Part shown: positions 1 through 5,038 of the stretch, piece by piece
Position numbering within the stretch: the stretch's first letter is position 1
Layout of the letters: each line of letters starts with the position of its first letter
NCBI GenBank assembly: GCA_944333375.1
Contig: CALVKX010000157.1
Coordinates: 1 to 5,057, forward strand
Length of the DNA: 5,057 nucleotides
Direction of reading: 5' to 3'
From: an uncultured Eubacteriales bacterium
Lineage (GTDB): Bacteria > Bacillota_A > Clostridia > Christensenellales > Aristaeellaceae
The notes under the pieces: generated by a model
Seen by the model: the letters and a program-made list of their open reading frames with translations, nothing else
Databases searched by the model: none
Told to the model about the DNA's origin: nothing
Program-made: the position numbers and the translations under genes

Positions 1-69
1 CCAGCGTCCGCCGCGACGATTGAGGTTGCGGACCTGCGGCCCTCCGAGCCTCCCCAAAGGGTTTTTTGA
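1..69 (+). CDS. C-terminal tail of an upstream gene (partial, unidentified)
   Basis: Frame 1 is open from the window edge to a TGA at 67-69 and encodes 22 residues, ending in ...SEPPQRVF. The first half is alanine-rich and the end is proline-rich. Nine bases after the stop a GC-rich hairpin begins, which is where the terminator of a gene ending here would be expected. That placement is the main reason to call this a real tail. The fragment is too short to assign to a family. Frame 2 is also open, but it would run through both the hairpin and the following promoter, so it is less likely. Confidence 0.4.
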   Translation, partial: PASAATIEVADLRPSEPPQRVF

Positions 70-77
70 CAGTCTGG

Positions 78-104
78 GCGCCCCCGCTTTGGCGGGGGCG
101 CTTT
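78..104 (+). terminator. Rho-independent terminator-like hairpin
   Basis: A perfect 10-bp inverted repeat, GCGCCCCCGC (78-87) and GCGGGGGCGC (92-101), encloses a TTTG loop and is followed by only three T residues. The stem is very stable but the U-tract is short, so termination may be incomplete. It separates the partial gene ending at 69 from the promoter starting at 112. Confidence 0.65.
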
Positions 105-111
105 CATGCCC

Positions 112-140
112 TTGGCAGGCTGGGCCAACTGTGCTACAAT
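112..140 (+). promoter_or_regulatory. Sigma-A promoter, extended -10, for the phosphoesterase-fumarase operon
   Basis: The -35 box is TTGGCA (112-117; 5 of 6 match TTGACA). A 17-bp spacer leads to the -10 box TACAAT (135-140; 5 of 6 match TATAAT). TG at 132-133 forms an extended -10 (TGcTACAAT). Transcription should begin near 147, giving a leader of about 46 nt before the ATG at 193. The 14 bases ending the -10 (127-140) recur with one mismatch in the promoter at the end of the window. Confidence 0.7.
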
Positions 141-192
141 GGTTCGGACTGGATGCTCAAACGACCCCTCCCCCGGAAAGGACCGTGAAGCG

Positions 193-879
193 ATGACGAA
201 ACGCCTGCTGACAACCTATCGCATCCATACCGGCAAGCTGACCCGGCCTGTCGATTTCGCCGTGGTCAGCGACCTGCACGACGAGCCCTTCGACGACCTG
301 TGGCCGCTTGTGGAGGGCGCGGACGCGCTGCTGGTCCCGGGGGATGTGTGCGACCGCTACCGGCAGTCGTCGGAGCGGGGCGCCGCCTTTCTCAGGGAGG
401 CGGCCGGACGCCTGCCGACCTTCTTTTCCGTGGGCAACCATGAGACGCGGCAGAAGAATTACCGGCAGATGATGCGGACGCTCGAAACGACGGGCGCGCA
501 GGTGCTGGTCAACCGCTATGTGCGCTTCGGGGAGTGCTGGATCGGCGGATGGTATCCGCCGGAGATCGTGCGCGAGCCAGACATGCTGGACGGCTTTGAG
601 GCGCAGGAGGGCGTCAAGGTGCTCTTGTGCCATAAGCCCGAGCACTACATCCAATATATGCGCGGCCGGGCGCTGGACCTGGTGGTGGCGGGACACGCGC
701 ACGGCGGGCAGATCCGCATCGCCGGGCGGGGCCTGTATTCGCCGGGACAGGGCATTTTGCCGCGCTACACCCGCGGCGTGGTGGACGGACGGATGGTCAT
801 CTCCGCGGGCGTGGGCAACCCGGTGCGCCTGCCGCGCTGGGGCAATCCCTGCGAGGTGCTGCGGGTGACGCTGGAGTGA
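193..879 (+). CDS. Calcineurin-like metallophosphoesterase (YaeI/YkuE type)
   Basis: This 228-residue protein carries the full metal-ligand set of the calcineurin-like phosphoesterase fold: D27 and H29 in SDLH, D51 in GDVCD, N82 and H83 in GNHE, H147 in CHKPE, and H168 and H170 in GHAHGGQ. The last motif and the following GILPRYTRG and SAGVG segments resemble the YaeI/YkuE branch, whose members hydrolyse phosphoesters with a dinuclear metal centre; the physiological substrate is not evident. The N-terminus has no Tat signal or membrane segment, unlike several YkuE relatives, so it is probably cytoplasmic. The frame is open upstream to an ATG at 106, but the promoter at 112-140 lies inside that extension. 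The ATG at 193 is preceded by GGAAAGGA (175-182) and gives MTKRLL. It is the first gene of an operon; the fumarase alpha gene starts 15 nt after its stop. Fold assignment is very secure, substrate unknown. Confidence 0.92.
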   Translation: MTKRLLTTYRIHTGKLTRPVDFAVVSDLHDEPFDDLWPLVEGADALLVPGDVCDRYRQSSERGAAFLREAAGRLPTFFSVGNHETRQKNYRQMMRTLETTGAQVLVNRYVRFGECWIGGWYPPEIVREPDMLDGFEAQEGVKVLLCHKPEHYIQYMRGRALDLVVAGHAHGGQIRIAGRGLYSPGQGILPRYTRGVVDGRMVISAGVGNPVRLPRWGNPCEVLRVTLE

Positions 880-894
880 AGGAGGACGGGAAGA

Positions 895-1746
895 ATGGGA
901 CAGTGCCGGGAAATTCGCTTTGAGCAGATCGCTCAGACCGTCGCGCAGCTGTGCGTGCAGGCCAATACGCTTCTGCCGCGGGAGATGGAGACGCTTCTGT
1001 GCGAGGCGTGCGCGCAGGAGCCCTATCCGCCTGCGCGGGAGACGCTGGAGCTCATCCGCCATAACGCCGGCGTGGCGCGGGAGCACAGCATGCCCATCTG
1101 TCAGGACACGGGCATGGCGGTGGTCTTTGCCGAGCTGGGCCAGGACGCGCACATCGCGGGCGGGCTTCTGGAGGACGCGGTCAACGAGGGCGTCCGCCGC
1201 GGGTATACGGACGGCTATCTGCGAAAATCCGTCGTGCGCGACCCCATCCGCCGCGGAAACACCGGCGACAACACGCCCGCCGTTTTGCACCTGCGGCTGG
1301 TTGCGGGCGACCGGCTGCACATCACCCTCGCCCCCAAGGGCTTTGGGAGCGAGAACATGAGCCGACTGCGCATGCTCACCCCCGCCCAGGGGCTGGAGGG
1401 CGTCAGGGAGTTTGTGGTGGAGACCGCCCGCCTGGCGGGCGCCAACCCCTGCCCGCCGATGATGCTGGGCGTGGGCATCGGCGGCACGTTTGAGCAGGTG
1501 GCGCTGCTGGCCAAGGAGGCGCTGGCCGAGCTGCGTGAGGGACCGCATCCCGACCCCTACTACGACGCGCTGGAGCGCGAGCTCACCGAGCGCGTCAACG
1601 CCCTGGGCATCGGGCCGCAGGGCTTCGGCGGGAGGACCACGGCGCTCGGCGTGCGCATCCGCACAGCGCCCACGCACATCGCGGGATTGCCCGTGGCGGT
1701 CAATGTCGGGTGCCATGTCACGCGCCACGCCAGCGCCACGATCTGA
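895..1746 (+). CDS. Class I (Fe-S) fumarate hydratase / tartrate dehydratase, alpha subunit
   Basis: This 283-residue protein matches the alpha (N-terminal) half of class I hydro-lyases, which bind a [4Fe-4S] cluster and convert malate to fumarate reversibly or dehydrate tartrate. Three cysteines sit in the family's cluster-ligand contexts: C69 in PICQDTG, C186 in NPCPP and C273 in NVGCHVTRH. Other family blocks are RGNTGDNTP (120-128), KGFGSENMS (148-156) and GVGIGGTFE (192-200). The length is normal for the separate alpha subunit. GGAGG at 881-885 lies 9 nt before the ATG. The beta subunit gene follows after 13 nt, so the enzyme is the split form (the TtdA/TtdB or FumA-alpha/beta arrangement) and is expected to be cytoplasmic and oxygen-sensitive. 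Fumarase and L-tartrate dehydratase cannot be separated by motif; fumarase is favoured because no tartrate genes are nearby. Confidence 0.93.
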   Translation: MGQCREIRFEQIAQTVAQLCVQANTLLPREMETLLCEACAQEPYPPARETLELIRHNAGVAREHSMPICQDTGMAVVFAELGQDAHIAGGLLEDAVNEGVRRGYTDGYLRKSVVRDPIRRGNTGDNTPAVLHLRLVAGDRLHITLAPKGFGSENMSRLRMLTPAQGLEGVREFVVETARLAGANPCPPMMLGVGIGGTFEQVALLAKEALAELREGPHPDPYYDALERELTERVNALGIGPQGFGGRTTALGVRIRTAPTHIAGLPVAVNVGCHVTRHASATI

Positions 1747-1759
1747 GGAGGGGACAGCC

Positions 1760-2326
1760 ATGAGCGCCATTCGGTTGAACGCTCCGCTTTCGGCGGAGGA
1801 GATAGGGAAACTTCGCGCAGGCGACAGCGTGCTGCTCTCGGGCGTGATCTATACCGCGCGCGACGCGGCCCACGCGCGCCTGTGCGCCGCGCTGGAGGCC
1901 GGGGAGGCGCTGCCCGTGGACCTGCGTGGCCAGACGGTCTTTTACGCCGGGCCCACGCCCACGCCGCCCGGAAAGGCATGCGGAGCCATCGGACCCACCA
2001 CAAGCATGCGCATGGACGCCTTCACGCCCCGGCTTTTGCGCTACGGCGTCAACGCCATGATCGGCAAGGGGGAACGCGGCGCCGCGGTCCGCGACGCCAT
2101 CGTGGAAACCGGCGCGGTCTATTTTGCGGCCATCGGCGGCTGCGCGGCCCATATGGCCGCCTGCGTGGAGAGGCTGGAGGTCGTCGCCTACGACGACCTG
2201 GGCACCGAGAGCATCAAGCGCCTGACCGTGCGCGACCTGCCGCTGACCGTGGCCCTCGATTCCCGGGGCGGCGACGCATACGCCATGGGCGCGGCGCGTT
2301 ACCGCGAGCTGTGCCCAACCCCTTGA
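1760..2326 (+). CDS. Class I (Fe-S) fumarate hydratase / tartrate dehydratase, beta subunit
   Basis: This 188-residue protein is the beta (C-terminal) half of the class I fumarase/tartrate dehydratase and completes the active site with the alpha subunit encoded just upstream. Recognisable family blocks are GDSVLLSGVIYTARDAAH (21-38), YAGPTPTPPGKACGAIGPTT (62-81) followed by SMRMD, the GKGERG turn (102-107), and AAIGGCAAH (123-131). The RDxAH, GPTT and GKG segments are those that line the substrate pocket in characterised class I enzymes. The frame is open much further upstream, but the ATG at 1760 directly follows GGAGGGG (1747-1753), lies 13 nt past the alpha stop, and gives the normal beta length. 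The upstream extension is a shadow of the alpha gene. The final codons overlap a weak hairpin (2317-2338), and no other gene follows in this operon. Confidence 0.93.
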   Translation: MSAIRLNAPLSAEEIGKLRAGDSVLLSGVIYTARDAAHARLCAALEAGEALPVDLRGQTVFYAGPTPTPPGKACGAIGPTTSMRMDAFTPRLLRYGVNAMIGKGERGAAVRDAIVETGAVYFAAIGGCAAHMAACVERLEVVAYDDLGTESIKRLTVRDLPLTVALDSRGGDAYAMGAARYRELCPTP

Positions 2327-2338
2327 AGATTAAGGGTT
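2317..2338 (+). terminator. Weak hairpin at the end of the fumarase operon (possible terminator)
   Basis: AACCCCTT (2317-2324) can pair with AAGGGTT (2332-2338) around a 7-nt loop with one bulged C. It overlaps the beta stop codon (2324-2326). There is no T-run after it, so a classic intrinsic terminator is doubtful. It is the only hairpin candidate between the fumarase genes and the next promoter. Confidence 0.25.
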
Positions 2339-2371
2339 ATGCATCATTCATTCGAATATGCAGAAAAAAGT

Positions 2372-2385
2372 TGAATATTTATGCA
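2372..2385. promoter_or_regulatory. ARG-box-like operator (candidate ArgR/AhrC site)
   Basis: TGAAT-ATTT-ATGCA has the layout of an arginine-repressor box: TGAAT and ATTCA half-sites separated by four A/T bases. One base differs (G for T in the right half). It ends 8 bp upstream of the -35 box of the transporter promoter. ArgR/AhrC proteins are known to control arginine uptake genes in Firmicutes. Only this one complete box is seen; the neighbouring TGCA motifs would be half-sites at best. Confidence 0.4.
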
Positions 2386-2393
2386 TTTAATGC

Positions 2394-2422
2394 TTGACAT
2401 CCTGCATAACTGGTTGTATACT
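2394..2422 (+). promoter_or_regulatory. Strong sigma-A promoter of the amino acid ABC transporter operon
   Basis: A perfect -35 box TTGACA (2394-2399), a 17-bp spacer and TATACT (2417-2422; 5 of 6 match the consensus) lie in an AT-rich stretch within a GC-rich window. The predicted start is near 2429, which leaves a leader of about 40 nt before the binding protein ATG. TGCA motifs lie within the spacer and just after the -10 box, so a bound regulator could block polymerase. Confidence 0.85.
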
Positions 2423-2454
2423 ATGCACGTTCCCAAACGAACGAGCGATTGAAT

Positions 2455-2459
2455 GGAGG
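2455..2459 (+). promoter_or_regulatory. Shine-Dalgarno site fixing the binding protein start
   Basis: GGAGG is spaced 8 nt from the ATG at 2468. An in-frame ATG at 2453 overlaps this site and would add five residues (MEATI) before the lysines of the signal peptide, so 2468 is the start. Confidence 0.85.
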
Positions 2460-2467
2460 CAACCATC

Positions 2468-3214
2468 ATGAAAAAGATTCTGGCTTTGGCTTTGACGCTT
2501 GCGTTGACTTTGACCGCCGCCGCCGCGTGCGCGGAGACCCTGACCATGGCGACCAACGCTTCCTTCCCGCCGTATGAGTACGTCGAGGGCGATGAGGTCG
2601 TGGGTATCGACCCTGAAATCGCCGCCGCCGTGTGCGAGAAGATGGGCTATGAGCTTGAGATCGTGGACACCGAGTTCGACTCCCTGATCTCCGGCGTGGC
2701 CAGCGGCAAGTACGACTTCGTCATGGCCGGCATGACCGTGACCGACGAGCGCAAGCAGATGGTCAGCTTCTCCAACACCTACGCCACCGGCGTTCAGGTC
2801 ATCATCGTCAAGGAAGACAGCCCCATCACCAGCGCTGACGACCTCAAGGCGGAAGGCGCCAACTACACCGTCGGCGCGCAGAACGCCACCACCGGCTACA
2901 TCTACGCCATGAGCGACATCGAGGATGCCGGCAAGGGCACCGTGGCCGCCTTCCCCAACGGCAACGAGGCTGTCATGGCGCTGGCCAACGGCAAGATCGA
3001 CTGCGTCATCATCGACAACGAGCCCGCCAAGGCCTATGTCGCCGCCAACGAGGGCCTCAAGATCCTCGACAGCACCTACGTGGTGGAGGACTACGCGGCC
3101 TGCTTTGCCAAGGATAACACCGAGCTGGTCGAGAAGTTCAACGCCGCCCTGGAGGAGCTGACCGCCGACGGCACCATCCCGGCGATCATCGAAAAGTACA
3201 TCCCGGCCGAATAA
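2468..3214 (+). CDS. Polar amino acid ABC transporter, substrate-binding protein
   Basis: This 248-residue secreted protein belongs to the family 3 solute-binding proteins (SBP_bac_3), which capture amino acids and hand them to a membrane permease. Residues 1-22 form a signal peptide: KK, then an Ala/Leu/Thr hydrophobic stretch, then AAAACAE. Cleavage could be by signal peptidase I after ACA (A22). C21 might instead be lipidated, but the -3 position is Ala rather than Leu, Val or Ile, so the lipobox is imperfect. The mature domain starts with NASFPPYEY and contains the TDERK block (R95, aligned with the ligand-carboxylate arginine of HisJ-type proteins) and IIDNEPA (D183, aligned with the amino-group aspartate). 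These support an alpha-amino acid ligand. The ARG-box-like site upstream hints at a basic amino acid, but the residues seen do not decide between Arg, Lys, His, Gln and Cys. Leucine codon TTG is used four times in the signal peptide and not in the mature part. It is first in the operon, ahead of the permease. Confidence 0.93.
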   Translation: MKKILALALTLALTLTAAAACAETLTMATNASFPPYEYVEGDEVVGIDPEIAAAVCEKMGYELEIVDTEFDSLISGVASGKYDFVMAGMTVTDERKQMVSFSNTYATGVQVIIVKEDSPITSADDLKAEGANYTVGAQNATTGYIYAMSDIEDAGKGTVAAFPNGNEAVMALANGKIDCVIIDNEPAKAYVAANEGLKILDSTYVVEDYAACFAKDNTELVEKFNAALEELTADGTIPAIIEKYIPAE

Positions 3215-3230
3215 TCCAATCGGATGCAGC

Positions 3231-3260
3231 GGGGGAGCGGCAGCGCCGCCCCCCTTTCTT
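3231..3260 (+). terminator. Intercistronic hairpin with T-rich tail (attenuator or stability element)
   Basis: GGGGG-a-GCGGC (3231-3241) pairs with GCCGC-CCCCC (3245-3254) around a 3-nt AGC loop, making 10 base pairs with one bulged A. TTTCTT follows (3255-3260). This has the form of an intrinsic terminator placed 16 nt after the binding protein stop and 30 nt before the permease start. Partial read-through, or protection of the upstream mRNA from 3' decay, would give more binding protein than permease and ATPase, as is common in ABC importer operons. Confidence 0.7.
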
Positions 3261-3290
3261 GGCACCAAAGACTGATGGGAGGCTGAGGGC

Positions 3291-4040
3291 GTGACCTTTC
3301 TGACGGACCTTGCGGCGTGGTTTGACGGCGTAAAGGCTGAATTCATACTCAACTTCATCGACAAAAACCGCTGGCGCATGCTCGTGACGGGCCTGGGCAA
3401 CACGCTTCTGATCGCCCTTCTGGCCTGCCTGATCGGCATCGCCCTGGGCGTGGTGGTCGCCATTTTGCGCACCACCTGGGACAACGCCGGCGCCACCATG
3501 CGAAAGGGCCCCGCGCGCTGGCTCTTCGCCTTTTTCAACCGCGTGTGCCTGATCTACACCACCATCATCCGCGGCACACCGATGGTGATTCAGCTCCTGA
3601 TTATGTACTACATCATCTTCGCCACCTCCGACAACGGCGTGATGGTGGCGACGCTGGCCTTCGGCATCAACAGCGGCGCGTATGTGTCCGAGATTTTCCG
3701 CTCCGGCATCATGAGCATCGACAAGGGACAGATGGAGGCCGGGCGCAGCCTGGGGCTGAATTACCTCAAGACCATGTGGTTCGTCATCGCGCCCCAGGTC
3801 CTCAAAACCGTCCTGCCCACGCTGGCCAACGAGTTCATCACGCTTCTGAAGGAAACCTCCGTGGCGGGCTACGTCGCCGTCAGCGACCTCACCTTCGCGG
3901 GCAACCGCATCCGCGGCGTCACCTATTCGCCGTTCATGCCGCTGATCGCCGTGGCGATCATCTATCTGATTTTGGTCATGTTCCTCACCCACATGGTGGG
4001 CAGGCTGGAAAGGAGGCTGCGTCAGGGTGATAACCGTTAA
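3291..4040 (+). CDS. Polar amino acid ABC transporter, permease (HisM/GlnP type)
   Basis: This 249-residue integral membrane protein forms the transport channel, probably as a homodimer since only one permease gene is present. Hydrophobic segments are seen at about 31-59, 86-111, 117-137, 161-185 and 218-238. Family marks are the [11 protein letters not shown] segment at the start of the first helix, RGTPMVIQL (94-102), and the cytoplasmic EAA loop [22 protein letters not shown] (from 148), which docks onto the ATPase. The loop has AP where many relatives have LP. There is a soluble N-terminal stretch of about 28 residues. The start is GTG at 3291, preceded by GGGAGG (3277-3282) at 8-nt spacing. 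The gene follows the hairpin after the binding protein gene, and its last 14 nt overlap the ATPase gene, which implies translational coupling. Confidence 0.93.
   Translation: MTFLTDLAAWFDGVKAEFILNFIDKNRWRMLVTGLGNTLLIALLACLIGIALGVVVAILRTTWDNAGATMRKGPARWLFAFFNRVCLIYTTIIRGTPMVIQLLIMYYIIFATSDNGVMVATLAFGINSGAYVSEIFRSGIMSIDKGQMEAGRSLGLNYLKTMWFVIAPQVLKTVLPTLANEFITLLKETSVAGYVAVSDLTFAGNRIRGVTYSPFMPLIAVAIIYLILVMFLTHMVGRLERRLRQGDNR
4011..4016 (+). promoter_or_regulatory. Shine-Dalgarno site of the ATPase gene, inside the permease gene
   Basis: AGGAGG lies 10 nt before the GTG at 4027 and is embedded in the last codons of the permease. It supports the GTG start and the 14-nt overlap. Confidence 0.8.
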
Positions 4041-4749
4041 GGGACTGAAGAAATCCTTCGGGCAGCTCGAGGTCCTCAAGGGCATTGACCAGCACATCGC
4101 CCCCGGTGAAAAGGTCGTCATCATCGGCCCCAGCGGCTCGGGCAAGAGCACCTTCCTGCGCTGCCTGAACCTCCTGGAGCGCCCCACCGAAGGGCAGATT
4201 CTCTTTGAGGGCACCGACATCACCGACCCCGGGTGCGACATCAACCTCATCCGCCGCCGCATGGGCATGGTATTTCAGCAGTTCAACCTCTTTCCCCACC
4301 TGACCGTTATGCAGAACCTCACCCTCGCCCCCATCCAGACCGGGCAGATGTCCAGGGAGGAGGCGACCCAAAAGGCAACGCAGCTCCTCGCCCGCGTCGG
4401 CCTTTTGGAGAAGGCCGGGGTCTATCCCAAGCAGCTCTCCGGCGGTCAGCAGCAGCGCATCGCCATCGTGCGCGCGCTTTGCATGAACCCCGACGTGATG
4501 CTCTTTGACGAGCCCACCAGCGCCTTGGACCCTGAGATGGTCGGCGAGGTGCTCGACGTGATGAAGAAGCTCGCCGCCGAGGGCATGACCATGGTGGTCG
4601 TGACCCACGAGATGGGCTTTGCCCGCGAGGTGGGCGACCGCGTCCTTTTCATGGACGAGGGCCGCGTGCTGGAGGAAGGCACGCCCAAAGAAATCTTTGA
4701 AACCCCCCAGAACCCCCGCACGCAGGACTTCCTGCGCAAGGTCCTCTGA
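4027..4749 (+). CDS. Polar amino acid ABC transporter, ATP-binding protein (GlnQ/ArtP type)
   Basis: This 240-residue cytoplasmic ATPase powers the importer and has every ABC motif: Walker [10 protein letters not shown] (34-42), Q-loop Q84 in [10 protein letters not shown], signature LSGGQQQR (137-144), Walker B VMLFDEP (157-163), D-loop SALD (165-168) and switch histidine H194 in VTHEMGFA. The length, the FNLFPH segment and the C-terminus [17 protein letters not shown] are typical of the polar amino acid subfamily (GlnQ, HisP, ArtP), with no added regulatory domain. It starts with GTG at 4027, within the permease gene, and uses the AGGAGG at 4011-4016. The order binding protein, permease, ATPase makes a complete importer. 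The substrate cannot be read from the ATPase, so no gene symbol is given. Confidence 0.96.
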   Translation: MITVKGLKKSFGQLEVLKGIDQHIAPGEKVVIIGPSGSGKSTFLRCLNLLERPTEGQILFEGTDITDPGCDINLIRRRMGMVFQQFNLFPHLTVMQNLTLAPIQTGQMSREEATQKATQLLARVGLLEKAGVYPKQLSGGQQQRIAIVRALCMNPDVMLFDEPTSALDPEMVGEVLDVMKKLAAEGMTMVVVTHEMGFAREVGDRVLFMDEGRVLEEGTPKEIFETPQNPRTQDFLRKVL

Positions 4750-4862
4750 CCACCAGGCTGACGCCCTGGACCCATTTCCGCCGGAGATGGCGGGTAGTGG
4801 GGCGGGCTCCCCGCGTTCGGGGCTGGATGGCAGGGGGTGTTTCCTGCGAAAAAAATCACAGA

Positions 4863-4920
4863 ATCCCTGCCGGGCAGGTGGCGATCGCGCAACAAACGGC
4901 GCTCGCTGTCCGGCAGGGAT
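4863..4920. repeat. Long inverted repeat / structured intergenic element
   Basis: ATCCCTGCCGG (4863-4873) and CCGGCAGGGAT (4910-4920) are perfect 11-bp complements. Inside them, GCGA-tc-GCGC (4881-4890) pairs with GCGCTCGC (4899-4906) around an 8-nt loop, so the whole block folds as one interrupted stem. GGCAGG also occurs at 4873-4878, giving the left arm a competing partner. The tail GTTTCAT is a poor U-tract. It may be an mRNA end structure, a weak terminator for the transporter operon, a small RNA, or a dispersed genomic repeat. Confidence 0.5.
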
Positions 4921-4941
4921 GTTTCATGTTGGGCAGAGATT

Positions 4942-4966
4942 CCCGCCCCTCCCCGCCCCCCTCCCC
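4942..4966 (-). other. Predicted G-quadruplex on the minus strand
   Basis: The + strand has five runs of three or more C (3, 4, 4, 6 and 4 long) separated by single G or T bases. The minus strand therefore has five G-runs with 1-nt loops, a very favourable quadruplex pattern. It ends about 42 bp upstream of the -35 box of the next promoter. Confidence 0.5.
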
Positions 4967-5008
4967 TGAATTTCCCAAAATTCTTGAAAAAAATCCCCGC
5001 AAAAAGAG

Positions 5009-5038
5009 TTTACAAGTTGCGCGGAACTGTGCTATAAT
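5009..5038 (+). promoter_or_regulatory. Sigma-A promoter, extended -10, for a gene beyond the window
   Basis: The -35 box is TTTACA (5009-5014; 5 of 6), the spacer is 18 bp, and the -10 box is a perfect TATAAT (5033-5038) with TG at 5030-5031. Transcription should start near 5045. An ATG at 5053 follows GGAG by only 1 nt, too close for ribosome binding, so the real start codon is probably outside the window. Confidence 0.75.

Larger units (their letters stand above)
2339..2428. repeat. Five phased ATGCAT-like motifs across the transporter promoter
   Basis: A TGCA core occurs at 2340, 2359, 2382, 2403 and 2424. The flanked hexamers are ATGCAT, ATGCAG, ATGCAT, CTGCAT and ATGCAC. Start-to-start distances are 19, 23, 21 and 21 bp, so all five fall on about the same face of the helix. 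The last two form a perfect TGCATA/TATGCA inverted repeat (2403-2408 and 2422-2427) bracketing the -10 box. This suggests a multi-site operator; the regulator is not identified. Confidence 0.45.
4750..5008. other. Non-coding intergenic region after the transporter operon
   Basis: No convincing gene is seen here: the open frames have no ribosome binding site and no family resemblance, and they run into C-rich and A-rich simple sequence. Small hairpins follow the ATPase stop: CCAGG/CCTGG (4753-4769), CCGCC/GGCGG (4778-4793) and CCCCG/CGGGG (4809-4822). CCCC at 4809-4812 could alternatively pair with GGGG at 4799-4802. None has a T-run, so no classic terminator directly follows the ATPase. Larger elements at 4863-4920 and 4942-4966 are listed separately. 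Confidence 0.6.

Noticed and set aside
106..192. N-terminal extension of the phosphoesterase to an ATG at 106
   Set aside because: The -35 and -10 boxes lie within this stretch, so transcripts from that promoter would not contain the ATG at 106; the ATG at 193 has its own purine-rich site.
1490..1759. Upstream extension of the fumarase beta reading frame inside the alpha gene
   Set aside because: It has arginine- and serine-rich shadow composition. The ATG at 1760 has a GGAGGGG site and gives the normal beta subunit length.
157..1770. 537-residue open frame on the minus strand opposite the phosphoesterase and fumarase alpha genes
   Set aside because: It is a shadow created by high-GC codon bias: low-complexity, rich in Arg, His, Ala and Gly, with no family motif, and it lies opposite two well-supported genes.
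2387..3538. 383-residue minus-strand open frame opposite the binding protein gene and the transporter promoter
   Set aside because: It has a long Gly/Val/His/Asp-rich low-complexity composition and no recognisable domain, and it crosses the promoter and the intercistronic hairpin of the + strand operon.
3186..4608. Overlapping minus-strand frames opposite the permease and ATPase genes (3186-4268 and 3985-4608)
   Set aside because: Antisense shadows of conserved ABC genes, with His-rich biased composition and no motif.
4791..4822. Plus-strand G-run cluster as a second quadruplex
   Set aside because: Only three close G-runs are present and the fourth is 12 nt away; simple hairpins with the adjacent CCCC explain it better.
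4968..4983. GAATTT/AAATTC inverted repeat as a terminator or operator
   Set aside because: It is a 6-bp AT-rich stem of the kind expected by chance in this A/T-rich stretch, without a T-run or a second copy.
4619..5037. Small + strand open frames in the 3' region (4619-4969 and 4837-5037)
   Set aside because: One is a frame shadow of the ATPase tail and both continue through C-rich and A-rich simple sequence. The second ends in the -10 box of the next promoter. Neither has a ribosome binding site or family motif.
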